Of a stretch of 58,830 nt of DNA, positions 32,301 to 41,510 are shown piece by piece. Each line of letters begins with the position of its first letter. The first letter of the stretch is position 1. The position numbers and the translations under genes were made by a program. Under the pieces are notes generated by a model. The model saw only the letters and a list, made by a program, of their open reading frames with translations. It was not told where the DNA came from and searched no databases. This stretch comes from CAWVWD01 sp965662365 (lineage in GTDB: Bacteria > Bacteroidota > Bacteroidia > Chitinophagales > Saprospiraceae), in NCBI GenBank assembly GCA_965662365.1, contig CBFIHR010000021.1:1-58830 (forward strand). Direction: 5' to 3'.

Positions 32301-32755
32301 TACTTTTAATACAAGTTCTCTTTTTCAAAAAATGCTGCGTTCTTTTGTATTTTTCTAAATTACCACAAAAGTACAAAATGCTTTTGTTCGTGTACCTAAC
32401 CTTAATGGATTAAAATTAGTTTAGTTTGTTTGAAAAAAATCTATTTGCATCAAGGAGGCTGAACAATTTGCAGGAACTGTGGTAGAAACGGCAACCAAAA
32501 AGTCATTAGTAGTAGTAAAACTTAACTTCAGGAAGGAGAGGTCAACAGAACTGAATCCTATCATTTTTAAAAAAATAATAAAAAATAGGGGTCAAAAGGA
32601 AACGGAATGAAATAAGTGGTGTTGAACTTTTATGGTCAATATGGTATTCGTCAATGGGCAAAAAAGTCTTGTGAATGGAATAGATGATGGTAATCATATC
32701 AATTGACTTTTTATTGGCGTAATTTTGTCGTTATTATCCAAATAATTATCAAATT
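32301..32755. promoter_or_regulatory. Gene-free region between divergent mutS2 and deacetylase genes
   Basis: TACTTTTG on the minus strand (32373-32366) is a -7 match for mutS2, with a leader of about 125 bases that includes the heptamer array. TAATTTTG on the plus strand (32720-32727) is a -7 match for the deacetylase gene; TTG lies 14 bases before it, shorter than usual. The middle (32440-32640) is richer in G and A, but no ORF longer than 25 codons is supported. Confidence 0.45.
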
Positions 32756-33739
32756 ATGACGACAAATGTGAAAAATAAACGAATGCAGTTTATTTCTGAT
32801 CCTGCGGTGCTTTTGCACGATACTGGGTTTTATCCTGAAAATCGAAAACGAATTGAAGCCTTTGGCGATTTGCCGAAAGTGGACATCCCAGATGGAGAGC
32901 CGTTTTTGGAATTGGTACATGATAAGGATTATATTGAGGAGGTGCGTCGAAAGTGTGCGAATAGTGAGCCGTTAGATGATGATACGGTTGTTTCGCCGGA
33001 GAGTTTTCGAGCATCGTGTCAAGCAGTCGGTGCGACGATTTTGGCGGCTGAAACCAATAATTTTGCCTTAATTCGGCCGCCAGGACATCATTCTTTCAGA
33101 GCGAAAGGAAGCGGTTTTTGCTTGTTTAATAATATTGCGGTGGCGACTCAAAAGCTGTTGAATGAAGGAAAACGAGTGGCGATTTTAGATTTTGATGGTC
33201 ATCATGGCGACGGAACAGCTAATATTTTTTATGACACGGATCAGGTTTTATTTATTTCGATTCATCAATTTCCTGCGTTTCCACATCACAGCGGTTGGTA
33301 CAATGAAATCGGCGAGGGCAAAGGTGAAGGTTACACGATAAATGTGCCGTTGCCACCAAAAAGTGCAGATGATATTTTTTGGGATGCGATAGATACAGCA
33401 ACTCGTTATATTGATAAATTTAAGCCTGATGTTATCGGGTTGTCGGCTGGTTTTGATGCTCATTTGAATGATCCGTTATTAGATTTGAAGCTCTCCGTGA
33501 TGAGTTATTATAAGTTAGGAAAGTTATTCGGTGAACGCTACGATAATGTTTTTGCAGTTTTGGAAGGTGGCTACAATGTCGATATTTTGACGCAGGGCGT
33601 ATATAATTTTTTGGCCGGCTATATGGGTTTAAACCCTGCCTATAAAGAGAAAGAAACCAGCTCGCCGTTAGGGACGCATTTTGAATATGAACTGCGTTCG
33701 AATAGTTTGATTGGTGCGTTGAAGAAGTATTGGGAGTGA
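32756..33739 (+). CDS. Histone deacetylase family protein (acetoin utilisation/APAH type)
   Basis: A 327-residue deacetylase. Motifs are complete: RPPGHHSF with the tandem histidines, LDFDGHHGDGTANIFY with two zinc ligands, LSAGFDAH with the third, and LEGGYN. Bacterial members remove acetyl groups from polyamines, lysines or other small amides; the substrate is unknown. A protein acetyltransferase-like gene follows 137 bases downstream, so a functional pair is conceivable, but a large palindrome separates the two. Cytoplasmic. Confidence 0.92.
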   Translation: MTTNVKNKRMQFISDPAVLLHDTGFYPENRKRIEAFGDLPKVDIPDGEPFLELVHDKDYIEEVRRKCANSEPLDDDTVVSPESFRASCQAVGATILAAETNNFALIRPPGHHSFRAKGSGFCLFNNIAVATQKLLNEGKRVAILDFDGHHGDGTANIFYDTDQVLFISIHQFPAFPHHSGWYNEIGEGKGEGYTINVPLPPKSADDIFWDAIDTATRYIDKFKPDVIGLSAGFDAHLNDPLLDLKLSVMSYYKLGKLFGERYDNVFAVLEGGYNVDILTQGVYNFLAGYMGLNPAYKEKETSSPLGTHFEYELRSNSLIGALKKYWE

Positions 33740-33749
33740 GTTGTAAATT

Positions 33750-33861
33750 CCATAGGTACAACCTATGGTTATTCAAATTCAACTTTTCCAAGGTTGAGGA
33801 GTAAGTATTTTTTGTAGAACTCCGGAAGAGTTCAATTTGAGTAACCACAGGTGAAACCTGT
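33750..33861. repeat. Compound palindrome of 112 bp
   Basis: Hairpin A: CCATAGGT-ACA-ACCTATGG (33750-33768). Long arms: 33767-33789 pairs with 33824-33846, 20 of 23 bases. Inner hairpin: GAACTC (33817-33822) with GAGTTC (33828-33833). Hairpin D: ACAGGT-GAA-ACCTGT (33847-33861). The whole is close to mirror-symmetric and ends 15 bases before the next start codon. Confidence 0.7.
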
Positions 33862-33876
33862 AAAAAAAACTACAAA

Positions 33877-36507
33877 ATGAATCGTTTAGACTATTTATTT
33901 AAGCCCAAAACAATCGCTATTGTTGGTGTTTCTAAAAAGGAAGATGCAAACAGTCAGCCTATTTTAAAAAATCTGATTGGGTCGGATTTTAAAGGAATTG
34001 TGTATCCTGTAAGTACGACTTTGAAAAGTGTACGAGGGGTGAAAACTTATCAAAATATTCAAGCGATTCCTGACTCGATTGATTTGGTGATTATTGACGC
34101 AGAGGTGCAGGAAATGATGCAAATCATGGAGGACTGTATTGCGGCAAAGGTAAAAAGTGCGATTATTTTGTCGGGTGGATTTCGATTAGATGAAGAACAA
34201 GGCGAAACGATTTATCAAAAAATCGAAGCGAAAGCAAAAGCGGCTAAAATTGCGATTTTGGGAGCGAGTAGTTATGGTTTTATTTCGACGTATTTGGACT
34301 TAAATGCCAGTTTGTTTAATGGAAAAGTCTTGAAAGGCAAGACGGTTTTTATTTCACAAAGTCGGTCGATTTGTTCGGCGATATTGAACTGGGCAGTTGC
34401 GGAAAACGTCGGTTTTAGTCACTTCGTATCAATCGGTTCGATGATGGATATTAAGCTACATGAGTTAATCAATTATTTCGGTATGGACATGCATACTCGA
34501 AATATTATGATTTATATGGAGTCACTATCGGAAGCTCGGCAGTTTATGAGTGCTGCCAAAGCGTTTTCGAGAAATAAACCGATTATTGTCTTGAAATCGG
34601 GGCAGACGTTGACTGGGGCAGGAGTGATAGAAGAGCATACGAGACGAAAGGTCGGAAAAGATGCGATTTTTGAAGCGGCTTTTCGTCGAGCTGGTGTCTT
34701 AAAGGTGAATACAATTGAAGGTTTATTTGATTGTGCGGAAGCCTTGTCGGTTGCTCCTCGACCTCATTCTAATCGCTTGGCGATTGTGACGAATGCTGGT
34801 GCTCCAGCAGTGTTGGCAGTAGATTATTTGATTAAAAATGGTGGTAAGTTGGCTCAATTATCAACTTCAACTTTAGAGCAATTGAAGGAAATTTTGCCAC
34901 ATACTCGATTTATCAGTAATCCTGTTGATGTGCTGGCTAATTCTTCGATCGAACGTTATAAAACTGCGGTTAATATTTGTTTGAGTGATGAAAATGTCGA
35001 TGGCGTTTTGGTGATTTTGACTTCGCAGACGAAGAGTGACGTGCGAGGTATTGCTAAAGAAATTACAAAAATTAATAATAAAACTCGCAAAACAATTATC
35101 GCTTCTTGTGTCGGTGAGTTGAGTCGTCGAGAGATTTCGCAAGTTTTAGTCGATGGAAATGTGCCGACCTATTGTTTTCCTGAAAGTGCGGTTTATAGTT
35201 TTTTAAAAATGTATGAATACAATAAGTCGATTGACTTGTTGTACGAAACGCCTGCACGAGTTCCCGAATATTTTAAACCTCAAAAAAAGGCAGCGAAAAA
35301 GCTTATCAATGCTATTTTGAACCAAAATAGAACGACACTTACGTTCAATGAAAGTGAACAGTTATTGAGGTGTTATGATATTCCGGTATTGAAATATTTT
35401 TTCGTGGAAACGCTCGATGAGGCACTCGAAAAAGCTGACCAAATTGGTTATCCTGTTGTTTTAAAATATGTCGTAAATCATGGTATGAAACAAGGGCAGT
35501 CGATGCTTAATCTGGAGGACGAAATTGCGGTAGAACGTGCTTGGCGAAAATTATCTTTTAAGAAAAATGGTCAGTTTTTTATTCAAAAGATGATTGATAA
35601 AACGTATGAACTGTCGATTTCGAGTGAAAAAATGCCTGAAATGGGACCAGTGATTTCGTTTGGAATGGGCGGTGTTGCGGTGGAGGTTTTTAATGATGTC
35701 AATCATGGTATTCCACCTTTAAATATGGCTTTGGCACAACGAATTATTGAAAATACGAAGATTTATAAACTCTTGGTCGGACAGGTCGGCACAAACCCGA
35801 TTAATATTGAATCCATTCAATTTCTATTGGTCAAATTCTCTTATTTGTTAGTGGATTTCCCTGAAATTCAACAAATTACCTTGAATCCTTTTATTGTTGA
35901 TAAAACCGATGGAATTGTTTTAGATTATGATATTGTTTTGGATGCCAATGTAGCAATAGACAAGCCTTACAGTCATTTAATTATCTCGCCTTATCCTCAA
36001 AAGTATATTCGTGAAATTACTTTAAAAAATGGTCAAAATGTTCTACTTCGTCCGATAAAACCTGAAGACGAACCGCTCGAACGAGAAATGATTAAAACTT
36101 TTTCGGAAAAGACTACTTTTTTACGGTTTTTCACGACCAGTTTTATTGTAACACACGATTTTTTAACCAAGTTTACCAATATTGATTATGATAACGAAAT
36201 GGCAATTGTAGCTGAATTAATAGAGGACGGTATCCGAAAGTTAACTGGCGTGGTACGAATCGTTGGTGATGCTCATGGCGAATTTGCGGAATATGCTATC
36301 GTCGTTGCTGATCCTTGGCAAGGTTTGGGTTTAGGTCGATTTTTAACGGATTTTATATTGGATATTGCTCGTGATATGGGCTTTCAACGTATTGAAGCAA
36401 CATTGCTTCGCCAAAATAATGGTATGCGGCATATTTTTGAAAAAAATGGTTTCACGATCAAAGCGGAAGATTTGGAAACCTTGAAGGCGACTTTAGAACT
36501 GAATTGA
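33877..36507 (+). CDS. NDP-forming acyl-CoA synthetase domain fused to GNAT acetyltransferase (Pat-like)
   Basis: An 876-residue protein. Order: CoA-binding Rossmann domain (about 1-130), succinyl-CoA-synthetase-like flavodoxin domains (150-450), ATP-grasp domain (480-690, ending LNPFIVDKTDGIVLDYD) and a GNAT domain (about 715-870) with the acetyl-CoA loop PWQGLGLGRFL. Length and order match the E. coli protein acetyltransferase Pat/YfiQ type. The synthetase part keeps a histidine in IEEHTRRKVG at the place of the SHTG phospho-histidine of active ADP-forming synthetases, although the following residues differ. It could be an acyltransferase, an acid-CoA ligase, or both. Cytoplasmic. Confidence 0.88.
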   Translation: MNRLDYLFKPKTIAIVGVSKKEDANSQPILKNLIGSDFKGIVYPVSTTLKSVRGVKTYQNIQAIPDSIDLVIIDAEVQEMMQIMEDCIAAKVKSAIILSGGFRLDEEQGETIYQKIEAKAKAAKIAILGASSYGFISTYLDLNASLFNGKVLKGKTVFISQSRSICSAILNWAVAENVGFSHFVSIGSMMDIKLHELINYFGMDMHTRNIMIYMESLSEARQFMSAAKAFSRNKPIIVLKSGQTLTGAGVIEEHTRRKVGKDAIFEAAFRRAGVLKVNTIEGLFDCAEALSVAPRPHSNRLAIVTNAGAPAVLAVDYLIKNGGKLAQLSTSTLEQLKEILPHTRFISNPVDVLANSSIERYKTAVNICLSDENVDGVLVILTSQTKSDVRGIAKEITKINNKTRKTIIASCVGELSRREISQVLVDGNVPTYCFPESAVYSFLKMYEYNKSIDLLYETPARVPEYFKPQKKAAKKLINAILNQNRTTLTFNESEQLLRCYDIPVLKYFFVETLDEALEKADQIGYPVVLKYVVNHGMKQGQSMLNLEDEIAVERAWRKLSFKKNGQFFIQKMIDKTYELSISSEKMPEMGPVISFGMGGVAVEVFNDVNHGIPPLNMALAQRIIENTKIYKLLVGQVGTNPINIESIQFLLVKFSYLLVDFPEIQQITLNPFIVDKTDGIVLDYDIVLDANVAIDKPYSHLIISPYPQKYIREITLKNGQNVLLRPIKPEDEPLEREMIKTFSEKTTFLRFFTTSFIVTHDFLTKFTNIDYDNEMAIVAELIEDGIRKLTGVVRIVGDAHGEFAEYAIVVADPWQGLGLGRFLTDFILDIARDMGFQRIEATLLRQNNGMRHIFEKNGFTIKAEDLETLKATLELN

Positions 36508-36609
36508 TTCTGATTGCTATTGACTTAGAAAAGATATAAACCCTGAAACACTCCAATAAAAATGATAAGAATCATCTATTAAGTCATATTTTAAAAGTTG
36601 GACTTTAAA

Positions 36610-36617
36610 TAATTTTG
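36610..36617 (+). promoter_or_regulatory. -7-like element before the CoA-transferase gene
   Basis: TAATTTTG matches TAnnTTTG; no clear -33 is seen. It suggests that the gene at 36670 can be transcribed on its own as well as from the upstream gene. Confidence 0.35.
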
Positions 36618-36669
36618 GGCATAATATAAAGGAAAAATTATTTAACTATTTTCCAAACACAAATAAAAA

Positions 36670-37947
36670 ATGGCAAAAGTAAATTCCGCAGCAGAAGCTG
36701 TACAGGTTATTGAATCGGGGCATCGAGTATTCATTCACTCGGCAGCAGCAACACCAAAAAGTTTGGTTAATGCAATGACAGCACGAGGAACAGAACTCAA
36801 AAATGTAGAAATTGTGTCTATTCATACTGAATGGGATGCACCTTACGCAGCCGATGAATACGTGGACAGTTTTAAGATTAATGCTTTCTTTGTAGGTGGC
36901 AATTTGCGTAAACATGTACAGCGAGGGCGAGCGAATTATGTTCCTATTTTTTTACAAGAAATACCGGCACTTTTTAGAAGTGGTCGTTTACCGATTGATG
37001 TGGCGTTAGTAACGGTTTCAAGACCAAATGCTAAGGGATACTGTTCGCTCGGTTGTAGTATCGATGTGTCAAATGCTGCCGCAGATACCGCAAAATATAT
37101 CATTGCGGAAGTTAATCCTAATATGCCGTTTGTTCATGGAAACGGTGTTTTGCACATCAGTCAATTGCATTCGTATATTGAGGTGGATACACCAATTTTT
37201 GAAGTCGATGTACCCGAACCTACTGGAATGGAGTTGAAAATTGGTCAAAATGTGGCCTCGCTTGTAGAAAACGGTGCAACTTTACAAATGGGAATTGGCG
37301 GTATTCCTAACGCTGCCTTGAGTGCTTTGCAGCATCATAAAAACCTGGGCGTACACTCCGAAATGATCTCTGATGGCGTGGTGGATTTAGCTCAAAAAGG
37401 TATTATCAACGGTATGAATAAAGTAACAGAACACGGAAAAATCGTTGGTGGTTTTGCCTTTGGTTCTCGGAAAATTTATGACTTTATTGATGAAAATCCG
37501 ATTGTAAATATGATGGATGTTGGTTATGTGAATGATACCAAAGTTATTCGTAGAAACCCAAAAGTGACCGCTATTAACAGTGCGATTGAGATTGATGTTT
37601 TTGGTCAAGTTTGTGCCGATTCGATCGGTACAAAACACTATTCGGGTATCGGCGGACAAATGGATTTTATTCGAGGAGCGACACTTTCAAAAGGTGGAAA
37701 AGCCATCATTGCATTGCCATCAAGAACGCATAAGGGTATTCCTCGAATTGTAGCTATGTTGAAAAGAGGTGCGCCTGTCGTAACGACCAGAGCTCACGTT
37801 CAGTATATCGTAACCGAATATGGAATCGCTTATTTGTATGCCAAAAATCTAAAAGAAAGAGCCAAAAGTATGATAAATATCGCTCATCCAGATGATAGAG
37901 CAGATTTAGAAAAAGCTATTTTTGAAACTTATAATATATTGATTTAG
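36670..37947 (+). CDS. Acetyl-CoA hydrolase/CoA-transferase family protein
   Basis: A 425-residue class I CoA-transferase like 4-hydroxybutyrate CoA-transferase or acetyl-CoA hydrolase. The catalytic glutamate is in NSAIEIDVFGQVCADSIG; the glycine loops are MGIGGIPNAAL and HYSGIGGQMDFIRGA. It moves CoA between acetate and another acyl-CoA or hydrolyses acetyl-CoA. The substrate cannot be fixed from sequence. It lies 162 bases after the synthetase-GNAT gene on the same strand, which supports a joint role in acetate/acyl-CoA balance. Cytoplasmic. Confidence 0.92.
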   Translation: MAKVNSAAEAVQVIESGHRVFIHSAAATPKSLVNAMTARGTELKNVEIVSIHTEWDAPYAADEYVDSFKINAFFVGGNLRKHVQRGRANYVPIFLQEIPALFRSGRLPIDVALVTVSRPNAKGYCSLGCSIDVSNAAADTAKYIIAEVNPNMPFVHGNGVLHISQLHSYIEVDTPIFEVDVPEPTGMELKIGQNVASLVENGATLQMGIGGIPNAALSALQHHKNLGVHSEMISDGVVDLAQKGIINGMNKVTEHGKIVGGFAFGSRKIYDFIDENPIVNMMDVGYVNDTKVIRRNPKVTAINSAIEIDVFGQVCADSIGTKHYSGIGGQMDFIRGATLSKGGKAIIALPSRTHKGIPRIVAMLKRGAPVVTTRAHVQYIVTEYGIAYLYAKNLKERAKSMINIAHPDDRADLEKAIFETYNILI

Positions 37948-37960
37948 AGTGATCGTAGAA

Positions 37961-38036
37961 AGTCATCCGGTGAGTTGCTGTGGAAATTAATGCTTTTCGT
38001 GAAAAACGAAAAGTTATAAGAACTCATCGGATGACT
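37961..38036. terminator. Nested bidirectional terminator
   Basis: Outer 16-bp stem with one mismatch (37961-37976 and 38021-38036) encloses a perfect inner hairpin, CTTTTCGT-GAAAA-ACGAAAAG (37993-38013). It separates convergent genes. Confidence 0.75.
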
Positions 38037-38050
38037 AAAATATCACCGAA

Positions 38051-39658
38051 CTATTCTAAACGAACTTCTTTCAACGTCAATAAATTACTCGCATTTGTCC
38101 GTAAACCGTTGATATTTGTTGCAGCAAAACGAGCGGTTTCGTCATAAAATAAGAAAACAACTGGCGCTTCTTCGATGATAATGCGATCCATTTGATGATA
38201 TAAATCAAAGCGTTTTTCATCATCATTTTCTAATAAAGCCGCTTCGTATAACCGGTCAAATTCAGCATTTTTGAAACGAGTATAATTTGGTGGTGCGGCA
38301 TTTTTGCTATAAAATAACGACATATAATTTTCTGCATCTGGATAATCCATAATCCATGACGCTCGGAAAAAAGTCGCTTGGCCTTTTTTCATCATTTCTC
38401 GTAATGTCGCTGATTCCAATAGTTCTATTTTGACTTTGATGCCTAAATCTTCCCATTGTCGAGTGATGAATGTACATAAATCTAAGTAATCGTTATTCGT
38501 ATATAATTTTATTTCTGGTAAATCTTTGCCGTTCGGAAAGCCGGCTTCTGCCAATAATTGTCGAGCTTTAGCCGGATTATAGCCGTAGCCTTTGACGCTG
38601 TCGGCATTGTAGGACGGCAAACCGATAGGCGTCACGCCCGAAATTGCTGGTTGTCCGACTGAGTTTCGGAGTTCACGAAGCATTTTGGTTCTGTCAAAAC
38701 CGTAATTTAAGGCTTGACGAATTTTCTTTTCTTTTAATGGATTATCTGCTTCAAAAATCTGATTGATACCCAAGTATTCAAAATTCAAAAAAGGAGTTTT
38801 AAAAAACTGCATTTTGTCCGCATTTTCAGAGCGAAGTGTTCCATCTTTTTTTAATAAATCATCGACATAGGATGATTCTAAACCACTTAAAAAATCAAGT
38901 TTGCCAATTCTAAAATTCAAATAAGCTGTATTTCTGTCATTCACAAAATTAATGCGAATACCATCTAAATAGGGGAGTTGCTGCCCGTTTTTATCGGTTT
39001 CAAAATAATTTGGGTTTTTGGTGAGAATCAAGGCTTGATTTTCTATCCATTTTCGGAATTGAAATGCACCTGTTCCGACAGGATTCGCCCGGAAATTTCT
39101 ACCATAAAACTCAACGGCTTCTTTTGGCACAATCGAAAAATATTGCATCCCGCAAATTCCTAACATTGGTCGAAATGGTTGTAATAATTTTAAAATAAAG
39201 GTCGAATCATTCGGAGCAGCAAAGGGCTGAATCGTGTCAATTTTTCCACGTAAGAGCCACGTTCCTGTCGAACCGACTTCATCATCAATGATTCGATTAA
39301 AGCTATACTTTATATCTTCTGCTATAACTTTTCGACCTTTATTATTTTTAAAACATTGATTATCATGGAAATAAACATCATTACGTAAAGTAAAGGTATA
39401 AGTCAAGCCATCATCACTGGTTGTCCATTTTTTTGCGACGCACGGTCTAACTTTTAGACTATCATCTAACTGAATCAAGGTACTAAAGACTTGATTCACA
39501 GCCCAAATATTACTTTGATTACGAGCAAATGCGGGATCAAGTGAAGTAATATTATTAACTTCGTTATAGTGAAAGATTGATAAATTAGAAGTGTCTGTTT
39601 GGTGATTGTTACAGCCGATTATTACTACCACAAAAAAGGCAAAAACAGTATATTTCAT
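38051..39658 (-). CDS. Peptide-type ABC transporter substrate-binding lipoprotein
   Basis: A 535-residue family 5 solute-binding protein. The signal sequence MKYTVFAFFVVVIIGC has a good lipobox. Typical blocks follow: NNITSLDPAFARNQSNIWAV, RPCVAKKWTTSDDGLTYTFT and LRNDVYFHDN, KIRQALNYGFDRTKMLREL, and GYNPAKARQLLAEAGFPNGK. It binds oligopeptides or other ligands for import. No permease or ATPase genes adjoin it, so it is an orphan or works with a transporter encoded elsewhere. Whether it is held at the inner or outer membrane is not decidable. Confidence 0.9.
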   Translation of the reverse strand: MKYTVFAFFVVVIIGCNNHQTDTSNLSIFHYNEVNNITSLDPAFARNQSNIWAVNQVFSTLIQLDDSLKVRPCVAKKWTTSDDGLTYTFTLRNDVYFHDNQCFKNNKGRKVIAEDIKYSFNRIIDDEVGSTGTWLLRGKIDTIQPFAAPNDSTFILKLLQPFRPMLGICGMQYFSIVPKEAVEFYGRNFRANPVGTGAFQFRKWIENQALILTKNPNYFETDKNGQQLPYLDGIRINFVNDRNTAYLNFRIGKLDFLSGLESSYVDDLLKKDGTLRSENADKMQFFKTPFLNFEYLGINQIFEADNPLKEKKIRQALNYGFDRTKMLRELRNSVGQPAISGVTPIGLPSYNADSVKGYGYNPAKARQLLAEAGFPNGKDLPEIKLYTNNDYLDLCTFITRQWEDLGIKVKIELLESATLREMMKKGQATFFRASWIMDYPDAENYMSLFYSKNAAPPNYTRFKNAEFDRLYEAALLENDDEKRFDLYHQMDRIIIEEAPVVFLFYDETARFAATNINGLRTNASNLLTLKEVRLE

Positions 39659-39906
39659 TCGTTGATGATTTTCGATTTTTTGATAATCTTATCAGAAAAA
39701 CGAATATAAAAAAAATGCGATTAGGGATAGCGTTCTACCCAAAATTGTTTATATTAAATAGGGATTTTCAAATTTAATACCGTGAATTATTAATTCATAA
39801 ATACATATTTTACCTTTACTGTATTCAATTTTCTATTCAAAATAATTATTTTAACAAAATGAAAGAATGATTTTATCATTTTTTTATCAGCAAAACGAAG
39901 CATATT

Positions 39907-41247
39907 ATGAAAAATGTTTTAATCATTGGTGCCGGTCGTTCTTCAACAGCATTAATTAATTATTTATTGGCAGCAGCCAAAAAACACGGTTGGTTCATCA
40001 CTGTGGCAGACGCTGACCCTGATGTTGCTGCGGCAAAAATAAATGGACATCCGCACGGTCGAGGAACTTGGTTAGATGTGTTAAAACCAGAAGATAGAAA
40101 GGATTTGATGATGCGACAAGATGTAGTCGTGTCTTTACTTCCTGCTCATTTGCATTATAGAATAGCAAGGGATTGTATCAAATATAAAAAACACTTAGTG
40201 ACTGCGTCTTATGTTTCTCGTGACTTATATCGTTTAAATCCGGAGGTTTTAGATGCGTCTTTGATTTTTATGGGCGAAATGGGACTTGACCCTGGAATTG
40301 ATCATATGTCAGCTAAAAAAATAATCGACGAAATTCGTGCAAAAGGTGGAAAAATTATTTCTTTTCGTTCGTATGCTGGTGGTCTGGTTGCTCCTGAAAG
40401 CGATGATAATCCTTGGCGTTATAAGATTTCGTGGAATCCTCGAAATGTTGTTTTGGCAGGACAAGGAACTTCACAATATTTGGTAAAAGGAAAGTATAAA
40501 TACATTCCGTACAATCGTTTATTCAAACAGTATCGCTTGGTCAATGTGCCGGGAGTTGGAGAGTTTGAATCGTATGCAAATCGTGATTCTTTGCTATATC
40601 GTGAGATTTACGGCATTGATAATATTCCTACGATCAAGCGTTCAACGTTGCGTCATCCAGGGTTTTGTGATGCGTGGAATGCGTTGGTACAGTTAGGTTT
40701 AACAAGTGATGCTTATCCGATTTTGGAATCAAAAAATATGACCTACCGAGAGTTGGTTGATGCCTTTTTGTTAGATAATCCTTATGTGACCGGTACGATT
40801 AAAGAACGCTTGGCGACTTTCTTAAATATTGGTGCGAGTTCTGAAATTATTCGCAAATTAGAGTGGCTGGGACTTTTTGACCGCAAAAAAATTGGTTTAG
40901 AAAATGCAACTCCAGCAAGGATTTTAGAAAATTTATTGGTAGAAAAATTAAAATTAAAAGAAAATGATAAAGATATGATTGTAATGCATCATGTCTTTAA
41001 GTACAAAATAAAACGTAAGAAATATAAATTACAATCTTCGATGGTTTTAAAAGGCGATGATTCTGTTCAAACGGCTATGTCTAAATTGGTAGGTTTACCG
41101 ATTGGTATTTTTGTAAAGTTGATTTTACAAGATAAAATCACCGAAACTGGCGTTCAGATTCCTGTAAAACCATCTATTTATAATCCGGTATTAGAAGAGT
41201 TAAAGGAGTATGGCGTAGAATTTAAGGATATTCTGAAAGAGATTTAG
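39907..41247 (+). CDS. Saccharopine dehydrogenase family protein
   Basis: A 446-residue enzyme with an N-terminal Rossmann fold (MKNVLIIGAGRSSTALINYL) and the family's catalytic-domain phrases ASYVSRDLYRLNPEVLDASL, MGEMGLDPGIDHMSAKKII and FRSYAGGLVAPESDDNPWRY. It resembles saccharopine reductase/LYS9-type enzymes, which interconvert glutamate plus aminoadipate semialdehyde and saccharopine. In Bacteroidota such proteins may act in lysine breakdown or related amino-acid chemistry; no other lysine gene is nearby. Cytoplasmic. Confidence 0.88.
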   Translation: MKNVLIIGAGRSSTALINYLLAAAKKHGWFITVADADPDVAAAKINGHPHGRGTWLDVLKPEDRKDLMMRQDVVVSLLPAHLHYRIARDCIKYKKHLVTASYVSRDLYRLNPEVLDASLIFMGEMGLDPGIDHMSAKKIIDEIRAKGGKIISFRSYAGGLVAPESDDNPWRYKISWNPRNVVLAGQGTSQYLVKGKYKYIPYNRLFKQYRLVNVPGVGEFESYANRDSLLYREIYGIDNIPTIKRSTLRHPGFCDAWNALVQLGLTSDAYPILESKNMTYRELVDAFLLDNPYVTGTIKERLATFLNIGASSEIIRKLEWLGLFDRKKIGLENATPARILENLLVEKLKLKENDKDMIVMHHVFKYKIKRKKYKLQSSMVLKGDDSVQTAMSKLVGLPIGIFVKLILQDKITETGVQIPVKPSIYNPVLEELKEYGVEFKDILKEI

Positions 41248-41286
41248 AATTAAAAAAGTCGAATTGTCAAAAAAGTTAACTAAGCA

Positions 41287-41352
41287 TAAGTAGGTTGAGG
41301 GGTTTATTTAGAGAAACCTATAAGATTTAAAAACCTTATAGATTTATAATCA
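41287..41352. repeat. AGGTTGAGG plus AACCTATAAG hairpin repeat
   Basis: AAGTAGGTTGAGG (41287-41299) is followed by an imperfect hairpin AAACCTATAAGATTT (41314-41328) / AAACCTTATAGATTT (41331-41345) and TATAATCA. A shorter copy with the same ends lies at 55053-55100 before the GH113-like gene. Confidence 0.55.
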
Positions 41353-41427
41353 GGGAGTTAGGACAAAAACTACGATAAAAAGACTTGCTTAACTAAATCT
41401 TTAGTTTAAAAAGTCAAATGTAGTTTA

Positions 41428-41435
41428 TACATTTG
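41428..41435 (+). promoter_or_regulatory. -7 element of the DoxX/thioredoxin-like gene
   Basis: TACATTTG matches TAnnTTTG. The implied leader is about 70 bases. A -33 is not convincing. Confidence 0.4.
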
Positions 41436-41510
41436 TATTGGAATGAAAATATTAACTAAAAAGTTGAATTGCAATTTAGCGTAATTCAATATACATCAAC
41501 ATAAAAAATT

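Noticed and set aside
32634..32708. 24-codon ORF before the deacetylase gene
   Set aside because: Too short, and it precedes the likely promoter.
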